A stretch of 64,000 bases of DNA from Terriglobia bacterium (GTDB lineage: Bacteria; Acidobacteriota; Terriglobia; Versatilivoradales; Versatilivoraceae): the NCBI GenBank assembly GCA_951813285.1, contig OX638355.1, forward strand, positions 2,437,136 through 2,501,135, given 5' to 3'. This document shows positions 45,001 to 52,698 of the stretch, piece after piece (the first letter of the stretch is position 1; each line of letters begins with the position of its first letter). A model generated the notes under the pieces. It worked only from the letters and a program-made list of their open reading frames with translations, was not told the origin of the DNA and did no database searches. A program made the translations under genes and the position numbers.

Positions 45001-45739
45001 TTCCAAGTCCACCGACCTGGTGTCGGTCGCCGCTCGCCGCAGCCAGGGAGAACGGTTCGGCCAGATTCCGGGAGACACCTACTGGTCCGCGTTCAGCGTC
45101 ATCAACTCCTGGGACCGGGAAGCCCAGCGGTCCGTTTCAGATTTCGACATGCGCCACCAGTGGAACGCCAACTGGGTGGTGGAGTTGCCGATCGGAACCG
45201 GGAAGCCGATCCTTCCCGATATGGGAGGTGCGGGCCAGGCGGTGCTTGGCGGCTGGCAGCTCAGCGGCCTGATGCGCTTGACCTCGGGCCTTCCCCTCAG
45301 CGTGCTGAACGGTCTGGCCTGGCCCACCTGCTACTGCTACCAGCACTTTGCCGAAACCGATGGGCCGGCGCCGGCACAGACCAACGCCAAGAACGCGAGG
45401 TTGATCGGAGGGGGGTCCGGACCCAACGTCTTCAGCGATCCGGAGGCGGCCCTGGCCTCGTTCAGGCAAGTCCTGCCCGGGGAGGTCGGACAGCGGAACA
45501 ACCTGCGCGGCGACGGAATCTTCTCGATCGACATGTCCATTGGAAAGCGCTTTGCATTGCCGTTCGAGAATCACAGCCTCCAGTTTCGGGCCGAGGCCTT
45601 CAATTTGACCAACAGCGTTCGGTTTAATGCCGACGTTTGGGAAACCCTCTCGTTCACCTTCCCCGGGAGCTTCGGCAACTACTCCCGGGTCTTGGTTCCG
45701 CCTCGGGTGATCCAGTTCGGCCTGCGCTATGAGTTCTAG
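42026..45739 (+). CDS. Oar-like TonB-dependent receptor with carboxypeptidase-regulatory-like domain
   Basis: 1,237 residues. Signal peptide (FLTLLAAISLFAPEAQAQ), a Cna-B/carboxypeptidase-regulatory-like domain at 30-115 (LSGVVTDETGGILPDAEVTA, ATQPGFNSVTIEGITL), a plug (QLPLNARNPAGLLSLQAGVT, SNVTLDGVDVNDQNG, KSGTNEVHGSLYEYHRN), and a long barrel ending in LVPPRVIQFGLRYEF with a terminal phenylalanine. The large barrels of this type are expanded in Acidobacteria; the ligand is unknown, often thought to be glycans. CTGGAGAGGA stands 9-10 bases before the ATG. A short GAGGC/GCCTC hairpin follows the stop but lacks a T run. Confidence 0.93.
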   Translation: MKPARFYVSFLTLLAAISLFAPEAQAQSSSLSGVVTDETGGILPDAEVTAINQDNNLQRTVLSNEEGLFVFAQLPPGAYTLSATQPGFNSVTIEGITLLVNTNLELPVVFDTVATLTKSITVAASAPQLNTTDASVGNAFGAKPIRQLPLNARNPAGLLSLQAGVTFLTADPLDSKLSGDIRNGTVNGAQSDQSNVTLDGVDVNDQNGRLPFTSVLRNTLDSIQEFRVVTTTANANQGRSSGAQVSLVTKSGTNEVHGSLYEYHRNTITAANDFFNNRAGVDRPKLIRNVFGGSVGGPVKKDRVFYFLNYEGRRDASDGSAVRRVPTASMRDGFVRYRSVDGVVQTLDPAFIRTRIDPLGTGPSPATLEYFRSFPEPNDSTVGDGLNTAGYRFTAPTPLSWNTFISKTDWNLDQQGSHSMFLRLNYQNDSIGSVPQFPGLPPNTETADTSRGMALGYNGLFAGNLVGTFRYGLTSQKLNFSGVQTASRASLGDSIIDDIEGATTPRDVELPTQTLSADFSVISGTHSLQFGGAFFSNRNRRLSYGNSFHFAKQAAWALADGPALFDGPLSAAPANPGVYRETMATALGVLNFFDANYNYDLDGNPLPLGDPVNRTFGVEQLELYFQDTWRVRPGLAITGGLRWSLMPPVREVNGIQVSITPGLDQYIGQRLELAANGRPTREAGSIGFVGVDDAQGGPLWATHAKNFSPRLAIAYSPGSSDGVLGKLLGGPGKTSIRAGAGLFYNSFGMGMMQMLDRNAFGLTSKVTNQIARVADAPRFTGLSTLPAAGILPPPPGGPGTPNPTGLGWSQGVDSSLKPPYSINPTFSLAREFGGGFLVDIGYVGRLGRRLLVNDTASAQYTNFKDPASGEYLMDALQAMERMAHRGVPTGSVQPIRFWENLYAGAATADATATQRVYDVIRSASPDTGTALYYLDYACIPFCSDMGPGVSMNPQFWAFDALRSFGTSTYHSMQVSLRKAFSQGYQFDLNYTLSKSTDLVSVAARRSQGERFGQIPGDTYWSAFSVINSWDREAQRSVSDFDMRHQWNANWVVELPIGTGKPILPDMGGAGQAVLGGWQLSGLMRLTSGLPLSVLNGLAWPTCYCYQHFAETDGPAPAQTNAKNARLIGGGSGPNVFSDPEAALASFRQVLPGEVGQRNNLRGDGIFSIDMSIGKRFALPFENHSLQFRAEAFNLTNSVRFNADVWETLSFTFPGSFGNYSRVLVPPRVIQFGLRYEF

Positions 45740-45884
45740 CGAGGCCGTGCCTCAGACCAAAAGGCAGCAAAAAAAGATATCCACCAAGGGCCACGAAGGA
45801 CGACGAAGGAACACGAAGAAAAACGGGTATCCGCGGAATCTCACCCGATCCGTCGATCTGTCCGCGAGATCAACCTCGGAGGGT
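45740..45884. repeat. CCACGAAGG-type repeat
   Basis: 45773-45830 holds CCACCAAGG, CCACGAAGG and ACGACGAAGG motifs of the family found also at 18781, 20811, 32767 and 47300. Confidence 0.65.
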
Positions 45885-47114
45885 TCATCTTGAGGGCGCC
45901 GGGCCGATGGAGCTTTGCAGCAGGGCCTGGCGAAATTCGTCGAAGGGGACGCCGCCCGAGACGATGAAGATGTTGCGGTCGGTGGGCAACTGGCGAAGGC
46001 CCACAGAGACCGGCACCCTCATCGGTCCCTTGAAGTCCATCCTGAGCGGAGAATCGTTAGCCGATCCCATCCACCACCAGTGGACGCCTCCCAGGTGCTG
46101 AGTCTCGCGAACGGGATCGGGCCAGAGCTGGGTGCCGAACTCGTCGAAGAGCTTGAAGGCCTTCAGGTCGAAGGGCAGGCTGACGAAGAGTTGGGCCTGG
46201 GCCAGGCTGCCCCGGGTTCGCACGAACCAGGCCATGGGACGTCCGTCCTCCAGTTCCCACAGGAACATCCGGACCTCCTCCCCCACCGCCACCCTCTCCT
46301 TGAACTTTGCCCCGCGCAGCAGCGGCATGCCGCTCACCGACAGGTTGTAGTCGATTTCAATGGGCCGGGACCAGCCCAGGTAGGTGCCTACCATGGCCTT
46401 CCAGGTGGTGGCGCACTGTTCGAATCCCTCGCCGAAGGCCAGGGCCTCGACCCTGTCGGGATCGACCCGAAGCCTCCGCTTTTTGAACTCCCGCTCGATT
46501 TCCAGCGCGATCATGCGGTTGTAGAAGATGACTTCCAGCGCCTGGGCGTTCCAGGTATCGCTGTTGTGCCGGACGGCCTCCAGCAGGTCGTCCAGCAGCT
46601 CGATTTTCACCGCGTCCGGCAATAGTTGCCGGTAATCCACCTTGTGATTGGCTGAGGGGCTCTCCGAGCGGATGATCAGACAGCGTCGCCCAAGCCGTTC
46701 CCGCCCCTCGTTTTCCAGGGCCTGCATGGCCGGCCGGTTTCCAATGGGGTAGATGATCAGCGCCTCGTCAGGGCCCATGGCCCGGATGTATTCCTTCTGT
46801 TTTCGGTTGACCCGCCGCTCCCATTCCAGGATCTCGTAGAATTCCTGCTTGTCGTACCAGGCGCCGCCCCGATAGGTGAAGGACTGGTAGAGGAAATCGG
46901 GGCGCATGCGGCCCCCTTCCGCCAGGGCCAGGTCCCAGCAGACAGGATGGATCAGGAAGCTGACCTTGGAAATATGGATGGGGGAGTCGGCCCCGGTTGC
47001 CAAGCCGGTTGAAAAGACCAGGAGCAGAGGCAGAAGCGGGAGAAGGAGAGCCTGCACTGTTCGCACCCTGAAATGTATGAGATCGATCACCGGAGATGAT
47101 TGCTGCCGCCGCAT
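45885..47114 (-). CDS. Exported protein of unknown function
   Basis: 409 residues, not recognised. A hydrophobic signal (LLLPLLPLLLVFSTGLATGA) starts near residue 22. The following region has a charged helix (EFYEILEWERRVNRKQKEYI), two alpha/beta-like segments (DEALIIYPIGNRPAMQALEN, RLGRRCLIIRSE), and a C-terminal beta region (GVHWWWMGSANDSPLRMDFK). No catalytic motif can be named. It lies on the same strand as the second DUF1501/PSD1 pair, downstream of it. Confidence 0.65.
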   Translation of the reverse strand: MRRQQSSPVIDLIHFRVRTVQALLLPLLPLLLVFSTGLATGADSPIHISKVSFLIHPVCWDLALAEGGRMRPDFLYQSFTYRGGAWYDKQEFYEILEWERRVNRKQKEYIRAMGPDEALIIYPIGNRPAMQALENEGRERLGRRCLIIRSESPSANHKVDYRQLLPDAVKIELLDDLLEAVRHNSDTWNAQALEVIFYNRMIALEIEREFKKRRLRVDPDRVEALAFGEGFEQCATTWKAMVGTYLGWSRPIEIDYNLSVSGMPLLRGAKFKERVAVGEEVRMFLWELEDGRPMAWFVRTRGSLAQAQLFVSLPFDLKAFKLFDEFGTQLWPDPVRETQHLGGVHWWWMGSANDSPLRMDFKGPMRVPVSVGLRQLPTDRNIFIVSGGVPFDEFRQALLQSSIGPAPSR

Positions 47115-47403
47115 TGCGCCTCGGCTCGAAGCCCAGAGAATTGAAGACCGATGCAGAGCTGGGGACGTTGTTGAATTACTGGAATAACTTGTAATGAGCG
47201 CTTTGGCGACGTTATGGAATCAAAGCAATTCAGGAGCGGCTGATCGTAGTTATTCCAGTAATTCAACAACGTCCCCTATCCACGTACGTCACGGTTAACC
47301 TCAGCGCCTTAGTGGCCCTTCGTCTTTCTTAGTGGCCCTTCGTGGATAACTCTTTTTTCTTTGTCTTTTTTCGTTTGTTTCAGGCAAGTTCCGCAAGCCC
47401 CGA
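47115..47403. repeat. Intergenic with inverted-repeat element and CCACGAAGG-type repeat
   Basis: 289 bases, no gene. Holds the 116-bp inverted-repeat element (47161-47276) and, on the minus strand, a CCACGAAGG-type repeat (47300-47388). Confidence 0.7.
47161..47276. mobile_element. 116-bp element with perfect 29-bp inverted repeats
   Basis: The arm 47161-47189 begins GGGGACGTTGTTGAATTACT, and 47248-47276 is its exact reverse complement; the 58-base middle is not coding. No target duplication is evident at the borders. The size and perfect ends suggest a REP/MITE-type element mobilised by a transposase elsewhere, possibly IS200-like, but I cannot identify the family. Confidence 0.6.
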
Positions 47404-48900
47404 TCAGGCCAGTATCCCCTTCACCACCCGGGCCGGGTATTCATCGGTGAGGCGCTCATTGCGGCCTTCGCGCCGGTAGACCAGGTCGCGGTGGTTCATT
47501 CCCAGAAGGTGCAGGATGGTGGCGTGCAGGTCGTGCACGCTGACCGGGTTCTCGACGGCGCGGTGGCCGAGCTCGTCGGTGGCGCCATAGACCGTTCCCC
47601 CCTTGATCCCGGCCCCGGCCAGCCAGACGCTGAATCCTGGCGGTCCGTGGTCCCGGCCCGCCGTCTTGTCGGGATGCTGGGAAAGAGGCAGCCGGCCGAA
47701 CTCGCCTCCCCACACTACCAGGGTGCTGTCCCACAGGCCTCGCTGCTTCAGGTCGGTCAGCAGGGCGTGAACGGGCTTGTCGGTCTTGCCGCAGGCGTAG
47801 CGCAGGCCACCCGCAAGGTCCTGGTGCTGGTCCCAGATCTGCTCCTCGATGTAGAGCTGGACCATGCGGACTCCCCGTTCCACCAGCCGGCGGGCCATCA
47901 GGCAGCGCCTCCCGTAGGAAGCCGTGGCCTCGTCGTTCAAGCCGTACATCTCGTGCGTGGCCGGGCTCTCCTGGGAGAGGTCCAGGGCATCGCTGGCGGC
48001 GATCTGCATGCGGGCGGCCAGTTCGTAATTGGTGATGCGGGCCTGCAGCTCCGGCTGGCCCGGGTGGCGGTGCAGGTGGCCCCGGTCGAGCCGGGTGAGG
48101 ATCGACCGGGCCATGTTCAGCACCGGAGCGGGAAATTCCTCCTTGGGATGAAGGTTGAGCAGAGGAGAGCCCTCCGACTTCAAGCGGGTTCCCTGGTAGA
48201 TGGGCGGCAACCATCCCGCCTGCCAGTTCTGAAGGCCGTTCACCGGGAGCATCTTGGGGTCGTCCAGCACCACGTAGGCGGGAAGATTCTGGTTCTCGCT
48301 GCCCAGCCCGTAGACCACCCAGGACCCCAGGCTGGGGCGTCCGACGATGGTCCGTCCCGACTGCATCAGGAAAATGGCGGGCTCATGGTTGAAGTGCTTG
48401 GTGAACATGGAACGGACCAGGGCGATGTCGTCCACCTTGCGGGACAGGAAGGGAAGCATCTCCGAAATCTCCATGCCGCACTGGCCCCGCTTTCGAAATT
48501 CGAAGGGGGACGGCATCAGGGTGCCGACGGAGGCGATCTGTTCCACGTCATTGGTCAGGTCGCGTCCGGGCGGCTGCCCCTCGTGCTTCTTCAGCATGGG
48601 CTTGGGGTCGAACAGATCGATCTGGCTGGGCCCGCCATTCATGAAGAGGTGGATCACCGACTTCGCCCGCGGTTGATAGTGGGGTCTCCTGGGTCTCAGG
48701 TCGGGCGCCTGCCCGCTGTCGGCCGGCAGGGGTTGGGCGGACAAGAGGTCCCTTCCCAGCAGGTAGGCCAGGGCACCCCCCAGAAACCCGTTGCCCAGGC
48801 TGGAAAACAGCTCCCTGCGGGAAGGCAGGGGCGCCGCCGTTTCCGCGGACTCCCGGCTCGGAAGGGTGGACTCCAAACGGGTTCGGTCCCCAGGTCTCAT
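47404..48900 (-). CDS. DUF1501 family protein (pair 2)
   Basis: 498 residues. The N-terminal segment (SRRELFSSLGNGFLGGALAY) is a twin-arginine-like signal. Core segments: KSVIHLFMNGGPSQIDLFDP, DIALVRSMFTKHFNHEPAIF, LVVWGGEFGRLPLSQHPDKT, GRDHGPPGFSVWLAGAGIKG, HDLHATILHLLGMNHRDLVY. The start is the ATG read from 48900; the longer frame is within the preceding gene. It follows the PSD1 gene with 11 bases between, so the pair is an operon. Confidence 0.9.
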   Translation of the reverse strand: MRPGDRTRLESTLPSRESAETAAPLPSRRELFSSLGNGFLGGALAYLLGRDLLSAQPLPADSGQAPDLRPRRPHYQPRAKSVIHLFMNGGPSQIDLFDPKPMLKKHEGQPPGRDLTNDVEQIASVGTLMPSPFEFRKRGQCGMEISEMLPFLSRKVDDIALVRSMFTKHFNHEPAIFLMQSGRTIVGRPSLGSWVVYGLGSENQNLPAYVVLDDPKMLPVNGLQNWQAGWLPPIYQGTRLKSEGSPLLNLHPKEEFPAPVLNMARSILTRLDRGHLHRHPGQPELQARITNYELAARMQIAASDALDLSQESPATHEMYGLNDEATASYGRRCLMARRLVERGVRMVQLYIEEQIWDQHQDLAGGLRYACGKTDKPVHALLTDLKQRGLWDSTLVVWGGEFGRLPLSQHPDKTAGRDHGPPGFSVWLAGAGIKGGTVYGATDELGHRAVENPVSVHDLHATILHLLGMNHRDLVYRREGRNERLTDEYPARVVKGILA

Positions 48901-48911
48901 GGTTTCCTCGC

Positions 48912-51905
48912 TCAATAGAAGATAAATTCCGCCGAGTTCAGCATGGCGTGGCAAAAGGTGGAGAGGGCCAGCCAGCGGGCTCGCGACCGCCTGGGCTCGG
49001 CCGGCGTGTCGCTCTCCAGGTGCTCGGCCCAATGCCGGTCCAGTTGACCGATCTCCCTGAGGGCGACCGCTTTCTCGGTGGCGGTGGGCCAGCGGGACAA
49101 GGCGGCCAGGTAGACCTGCTCCACCTGGCTCTCCAGGTCGCTGCCCACGGCGTCGATGACCCGGCCCGCGAAGTGGCGGGCACTCTTGCGGGCCAGTTGG
49201 CTATTCCAGAGTTGAAGGGCCTGTGAGGTGACCATCGACTGGGAACGCTTGACGCAGTTGGGGTTGAGCTGGGGGGCGTCGAAGGTATCCAGCATGGTCA
49301 GGGGAGTGGTGCGTCTCTGCAGCATGTAGACGCTGCGCCGGCAGCCGGCCGAGCTGCACTGGCTGGTGACCTCGCCGTCCTCTTGGACCTCGACCTGGTC
49401 GGCCGGGCCGAAGGGAGTGGGGTCCAGCCGGGCGGAGATCTTCAGTATCGAGTCGCGCAGGGCCTCGGCATCCAGCCGCTGCAGCGGAAATCGGGAGAGC
49501 AGGGAGTTGTCCGAATGACCGTTGGCCGCCTCATCGCCGGCGCTGCCCGAGGATTGACGGTAGGCGCTGGAGGTCATGATCAGGCGGTGCATGGCCTTCA
49601 CGCTCCAGCCTCGTCGCACGAACTCGGTGGCCAGCCAGTCCAGCAGTTCCGGATGGGATGGGACGGCCCCCAGCTTGCCGAAGTTGCCGGGCGTGGCTAC
49701 CAGGCCCCTGCCGAAATGGTGCTGCCAGATACGATTCACCATCACCCGGGCTGTCAAGGGGTGATCGGGTTGTCCCAGCCACCTGGCCAGAGCCAGTCGC
49801 CGCCCGCTGCTCCACTCGGGCTTCTCGATACGGTAGGGACGGGTTTGCGGCCTGAGCGCCGTGGGGATTCCGGGTTCGACGGAATCGCCGGGACGGATAT
49901 GCTCCCCCCGAAGCAGCAGGTAGTTCGGAGTGGGTTTCCCCGGCATGTCGAACAGCGCCCGGATGGAGGGACGGCGCTGCAGCTTCTTCTCGGCCTTCGT
50001 GACCGCTTCCTTGATCTTGGCCGACTCTTCCCGGTACTTCTCGAAGCGTTTCTCCAACTCGCCGGGTTCCAGCGTGAGAAACTCCTGGAAGGCCTCCACC
50101 AGGTATTTCTGCAACTCGCTGCGACTGTCCTCGGCAACCTCCGCGGCTGCCTCCACGTCCGCCCGCAGTGCTGCCGGAATCTTTTCCATTTTTTCCTGCA
50201 GCAGTTGCTTTCGGAAGGGGGCTGCCTTCTCTTCCAGAGAACGCTTCAGACGCTTGATCTCCTGCTCCACGGGACCGTTGTTCCGCTTCACCTGCCGGAG
50301 TTCCTTCTCCGACCCGTAACGGAGCAGGCGTTTGGGAAAGGGGCCGCCCGACGGCGCCAGCAGAGGCTCCTGGGGAATCAACCAGTCGTAGGGATCGTAG
50401 GCCGAGCGCAGGATGGCGCTGAAGCGATAGAAGTCGCGCTGGGGGAGCGGGTCGTACTTGTGGTCGTGGCAGCGGGCGCAGGCCAGGGTCAGGCCCATCA
50501 CCGTCGAACTCAGCACCTCCACCTGGTCGGCCACCACGTCCAGCCGCTCGGGGACGAAGTTCTGAGCCCCGGACCAGGTGCCGTCGGGCGCCATGCGCAG
50601 GAAGCCGGTGGCGATCAGAGGTTCCACCTCATCCGGAGTGAGGGATTCGAGCTTTCGGTGGTCCACCAGCTCGTCGCCCGCGATCTGCTCCAGCAGGAAG
50701 CGGTCGTAGGGCTTGTCGTCGTTGAAGGATCGGATGACGTAGTCCCGGTAGCGGTAGGCGTGGGGCCGCAGATTGTCGGCATGGACCTTGCCCTCGGAGT
50801 CGGCGTAGCCGGCGGCATCCAGCCAGTATCGGCCCCAGCGTTCCCCATAGTGCGCGGAATCCAGCAGCCGGTCGACCAGCCGTTCGTAGGCTTGAGGGTC
50901 GGCGTCCCGGTGGTAGGCCCTGACTTCGTCGGGGGTGGGAGGCAAGCCAACCAGGTCCAGATAGGCCCGGCGCATCAGGGCCAGGCGGTCGGCCGGGGGA
51001 GCGAAGGCGAGCCCGCGTGCCTCAAGCTTTTCCAATAGAAAGGCGTCGATCGGGTTCCGGACCCGATTGCTTTCGGCAACTCGGGGGACGGCAGGCCTGC
51101 GCGGCGGCTGAAAGGACCAGAGTGCCGGGTCTTTTTCCGTGTCGGCCGATCCCTTGGCGGCTCTTGAGGCCCCGTTTGGCGGGGCTTCCGGAGCTCCGTC
51201 GGCAATCCAGCGCCGCAGTTTCTCCAGTTCGCCCGAGGTGACGGGGCGGACACAGAACCGGGAAAAGTCCTTGGGAGGCGGCATCTCCTCGGCCTGGATG
51301 CGTTGCAACAGCAGGCTCTCTTCAGGCTTGCCCGGAACCATGGCCGGGCCCGACTTTCCCCCTTTCAGGATGCTGGCCCGGGTCCGCAGGTCCAGGCCTG
51401 CTTCCTGCGTTCGGCGTCCGTGGCAGATCAGGCAGCGCACATGCAGGATGGGCGCCAGCACATCGTGGCTGGTGACGGCGGGTTTCAGATCCTTGCGGGT
51501 CTGGAACGCCTCGGGGTCCTGGCCGTCGGCCAGGGCTCCCTGGTCGATCCAGCGCCGGATGATTTCCAAGTCGCGGGGGCTCAGCGGATCCTGTCCGAGC
51601 GGCATCTGCCCGGTCTCCACCTTTTGAAAGAGCAGGCTCTGCTCGGCCGATCCCGGAACGACCGAAGGTCCAGAGGCCCCGCCCTCGAGGAGGCTCTCCA
51701 GAGAGCCGAGGTCCAGCTCACCCTGCCGGCTTTGCGGGCTGTGACAAGCCAGGCACCTGGCCTGCAGCAGGGGCAGTACCCGGGTCTCGAAGCCTGGAGA
51801 AGGGGCGGTTTCGGCAGTCGCAGGGATGGCGCCTGGCGACACAGCCAGCCAGGCAGTCAGCAACGAAAGGCGGATAAGAGACGCTCGGGACAGCAGCGCA
51901 GCCAT
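48912..51905 (-). CDS. PSD1 protein with two PSCyt1 cytochrome domains (pair 2)
   Basis: 997 residues. A signal peptide precedes two PSCyt1 modules with heme motifs LQARCLACHSPQSRQG and LHVRCLICHGRRTQEAGLDL, then DUF1549 (NPIDAFLLEKLEARGLAFAP, MRRAYLDLVGLPPTPDEVRA, YGERWGRYWLDAAGYADSEG) with a further CARCHDHKYDPLPQRDFY heme-like site, a coiled insertion near 590-700, and DUF1553 (TARVMVNRIWQHHFGRGLVA, LIMTSSAYRQSS). Hemes suggest electron transfer to a periplasmic enzyme; the substrate is unknown. Confidence 0.92.
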   Translation of the reverse strand: MAALLSRASLIRLSLLTAWLAVSPGAIPATAETAPSPGFETRVLPLLQARCLACHSPQSRQGELDLGSLESLLEGGASGPSVVPGSAEQSLLFQKVETGQMPLGQDPLSPRDLEIIRRWIDQGALADGQDPEAFQTRKDLKPAVTSHDVLAPILHVRCLICHGRRTQEAGLDLRTRASILKGGKSGPAMVPGKPEESLLLQRIQAEEMPPPKDFSRFCVRPVTSGELEKLRRWIADGAPEAPPNGASRAAKGSADTEKDPALWSFQPPRRPAVPRVAESNRVRNPIDAFLLEKLEARGLAFAPPADRLALMRRAYLDLVGLPPTPDEVRAYHRDADPQAYERLVDRLLDSAHYGERWGRYWLDAAGYADSEGKVHADNLRPHAYRYRDYVIRSFNDDKPYDRFLLEQIAGDELVDHRKLESLTPDEVEPLIATGFLRMAPDGTWSGAQNFVPERLDVVADQVEVLSSTVMGLTLACARCHDHKYDPLPQRDFYRFSAILRSAYDPYDWLIPQEPLLAPSGGPFPKRLLRYGSEKELRQVKRNNGPVEQEIKRLKRSLEEKAAPFRKQLLQEKMEKIPAALRADVEAAAEVAEDSRSELQKYLVEAFQEFLTLEPGELEKRFEKYREESAKIKEAVTKAEKKLQRRPSIRALFDMPGKPTPNYLLLRGEHIRPGDSVEPGIPTALRPQTRPYRIEKPEWSSGRRLALARWLGQPDHPLTARVMVNRIWQHHFGRGLVATPGNFGKLGAVPSHPELLDWLATEFVRRGWSVKAMHRLIMTSSAYRQSSGSAGDEAANGHSDNSLLSRFPLQRLDAEALRDSILKISARLDPTPFGPADQVEVQEDGEVTSQCSSAGCRRSVYMLQRRTTPLTMLDTFDAPQLNPNCVKRSQSMVTSQALQLWNSQLARKSARHFAGRVIDAVGSDLESQVEQVYLAALSRWPTATEKAVALREIGQLDRHWAEHLESDTPAEPRRSRARWLALSTFCHAMLNSAEFIFY

Positions 51906-52236
51906 GGGGTTGGTCTCGTGGGGGTTGTGCTCGTTGAGTTTAGATTAGTGAAGTGGGGCAGCGGAGTCAAGAGGCCGGGCCTTGACTGGTTTCGGAGACC
52001 GGGGGGAACAGGCTGCCATGTGATTCACATCGATTTTTTGCATCGATGCACAGGATGCACAGGATTGGCTCGGATATCTCTTCCTGGGGCTTTGCGATGG
52101 CGCCGCCTCCGATTAGGATAGGGGGTCCGGGCGGCTTGGAGTCGGGGCGCAGGCCGCCACAACCCGGGCGATGAATCATTTCCGGCCCGGGATTCCGTAT
52201 TGATTCACCATTCACAACCGACGCAAGGAGGATGGC
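51906..52236. other. Intergenic with short repeat
   Basis: 331 bases between divergent genes. 52028-52068 is a TGCATCGATGCACAGGATGC-type dispersed repeat. AAGGAGGATGGC precedes the peroxiredoxin start, a strong ribosome binding site. No gene. Confidence 0.5.
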
Positions 52237-52689
52237 ATGCTCAAGGCAGGGGACAGGGCCCCGGATTTCACCGGCACCGACGATCAAGGTCAGACCGTGG
52301 GGCTCAAAGATTTTCGGGGCAAGAAGGTGGTGCTCTATTTTTACCCCAAGGACAACACTTCGGGATGCACCCGGGAGGCTTGCGACTTCAGGGATTCGAT
52401 GCCCGACCTCAGCCAAAAGGGCGTGTTGGTGCTGGGGGTCAGTCCGGATTCGGTCAAATCCCACCAGAAGTTCAAGGCCAAGTTCTCGCTGCCGTTCGGG
52501 TTGCTCAGCGACGGCGATCACGCCATCGCCGAGGCCTACGGAGTCTGGCAGGAGAAGTCCATGTACGGAAGAAAGTACATGGGAATCGTCCGCTCCACCT
52601 TCGTGATAGACGAGGAAGGCAAAATCGCCGAGGTCCACGGCAAGGTCAAGGTGAAGGGCCACGTGGAGGGGTTGCTGAAGTCGCTGTGA
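52237..52689 (+). CDS. bcp: Peroxiredoxin, BCP/thioredoxin-dependent thiol peroxidase
   Basis: 150 residues, full length for the family. Starts MLKAGDRAPDFTGTDDQG; the peroxidatic cysteine is in YPKDNTSGCTREACDFRD, with the nearby second cysteine five residues later as in atypical two-cysteine BCP proteins; FVIDEEGKIAEVHGKVK ends the fold. It reduces peroxides with thioredoxin. AAGGAGG lies 6 bases before the ATG. The next gene is convergent, its stop codon 9 bases away. Confidence 0.95.
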   Translation: MLKAGDRAPDFTGTDDQGQTVGLKDFRGKKVVLYFYPKDNTSGCTREACDFRDSMPDLSQKGVLVLGVSPDSVKSHQKFKAKFSLPFGLLSDGDHAIAEAYGVWQEKSMYGRKYMGIVRSTFVIDEEGKIAEVHGKVKVKGHVEGLLKSL

Positions 52690-52698
52690 AGTTTTCCC

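Noticed and set aside
45741-45753. Terminator hairpin GAGGC/GCCTC after the Oar-like receptor gene
   Set aside because: Five-base stem with no T run; it is probably chance.
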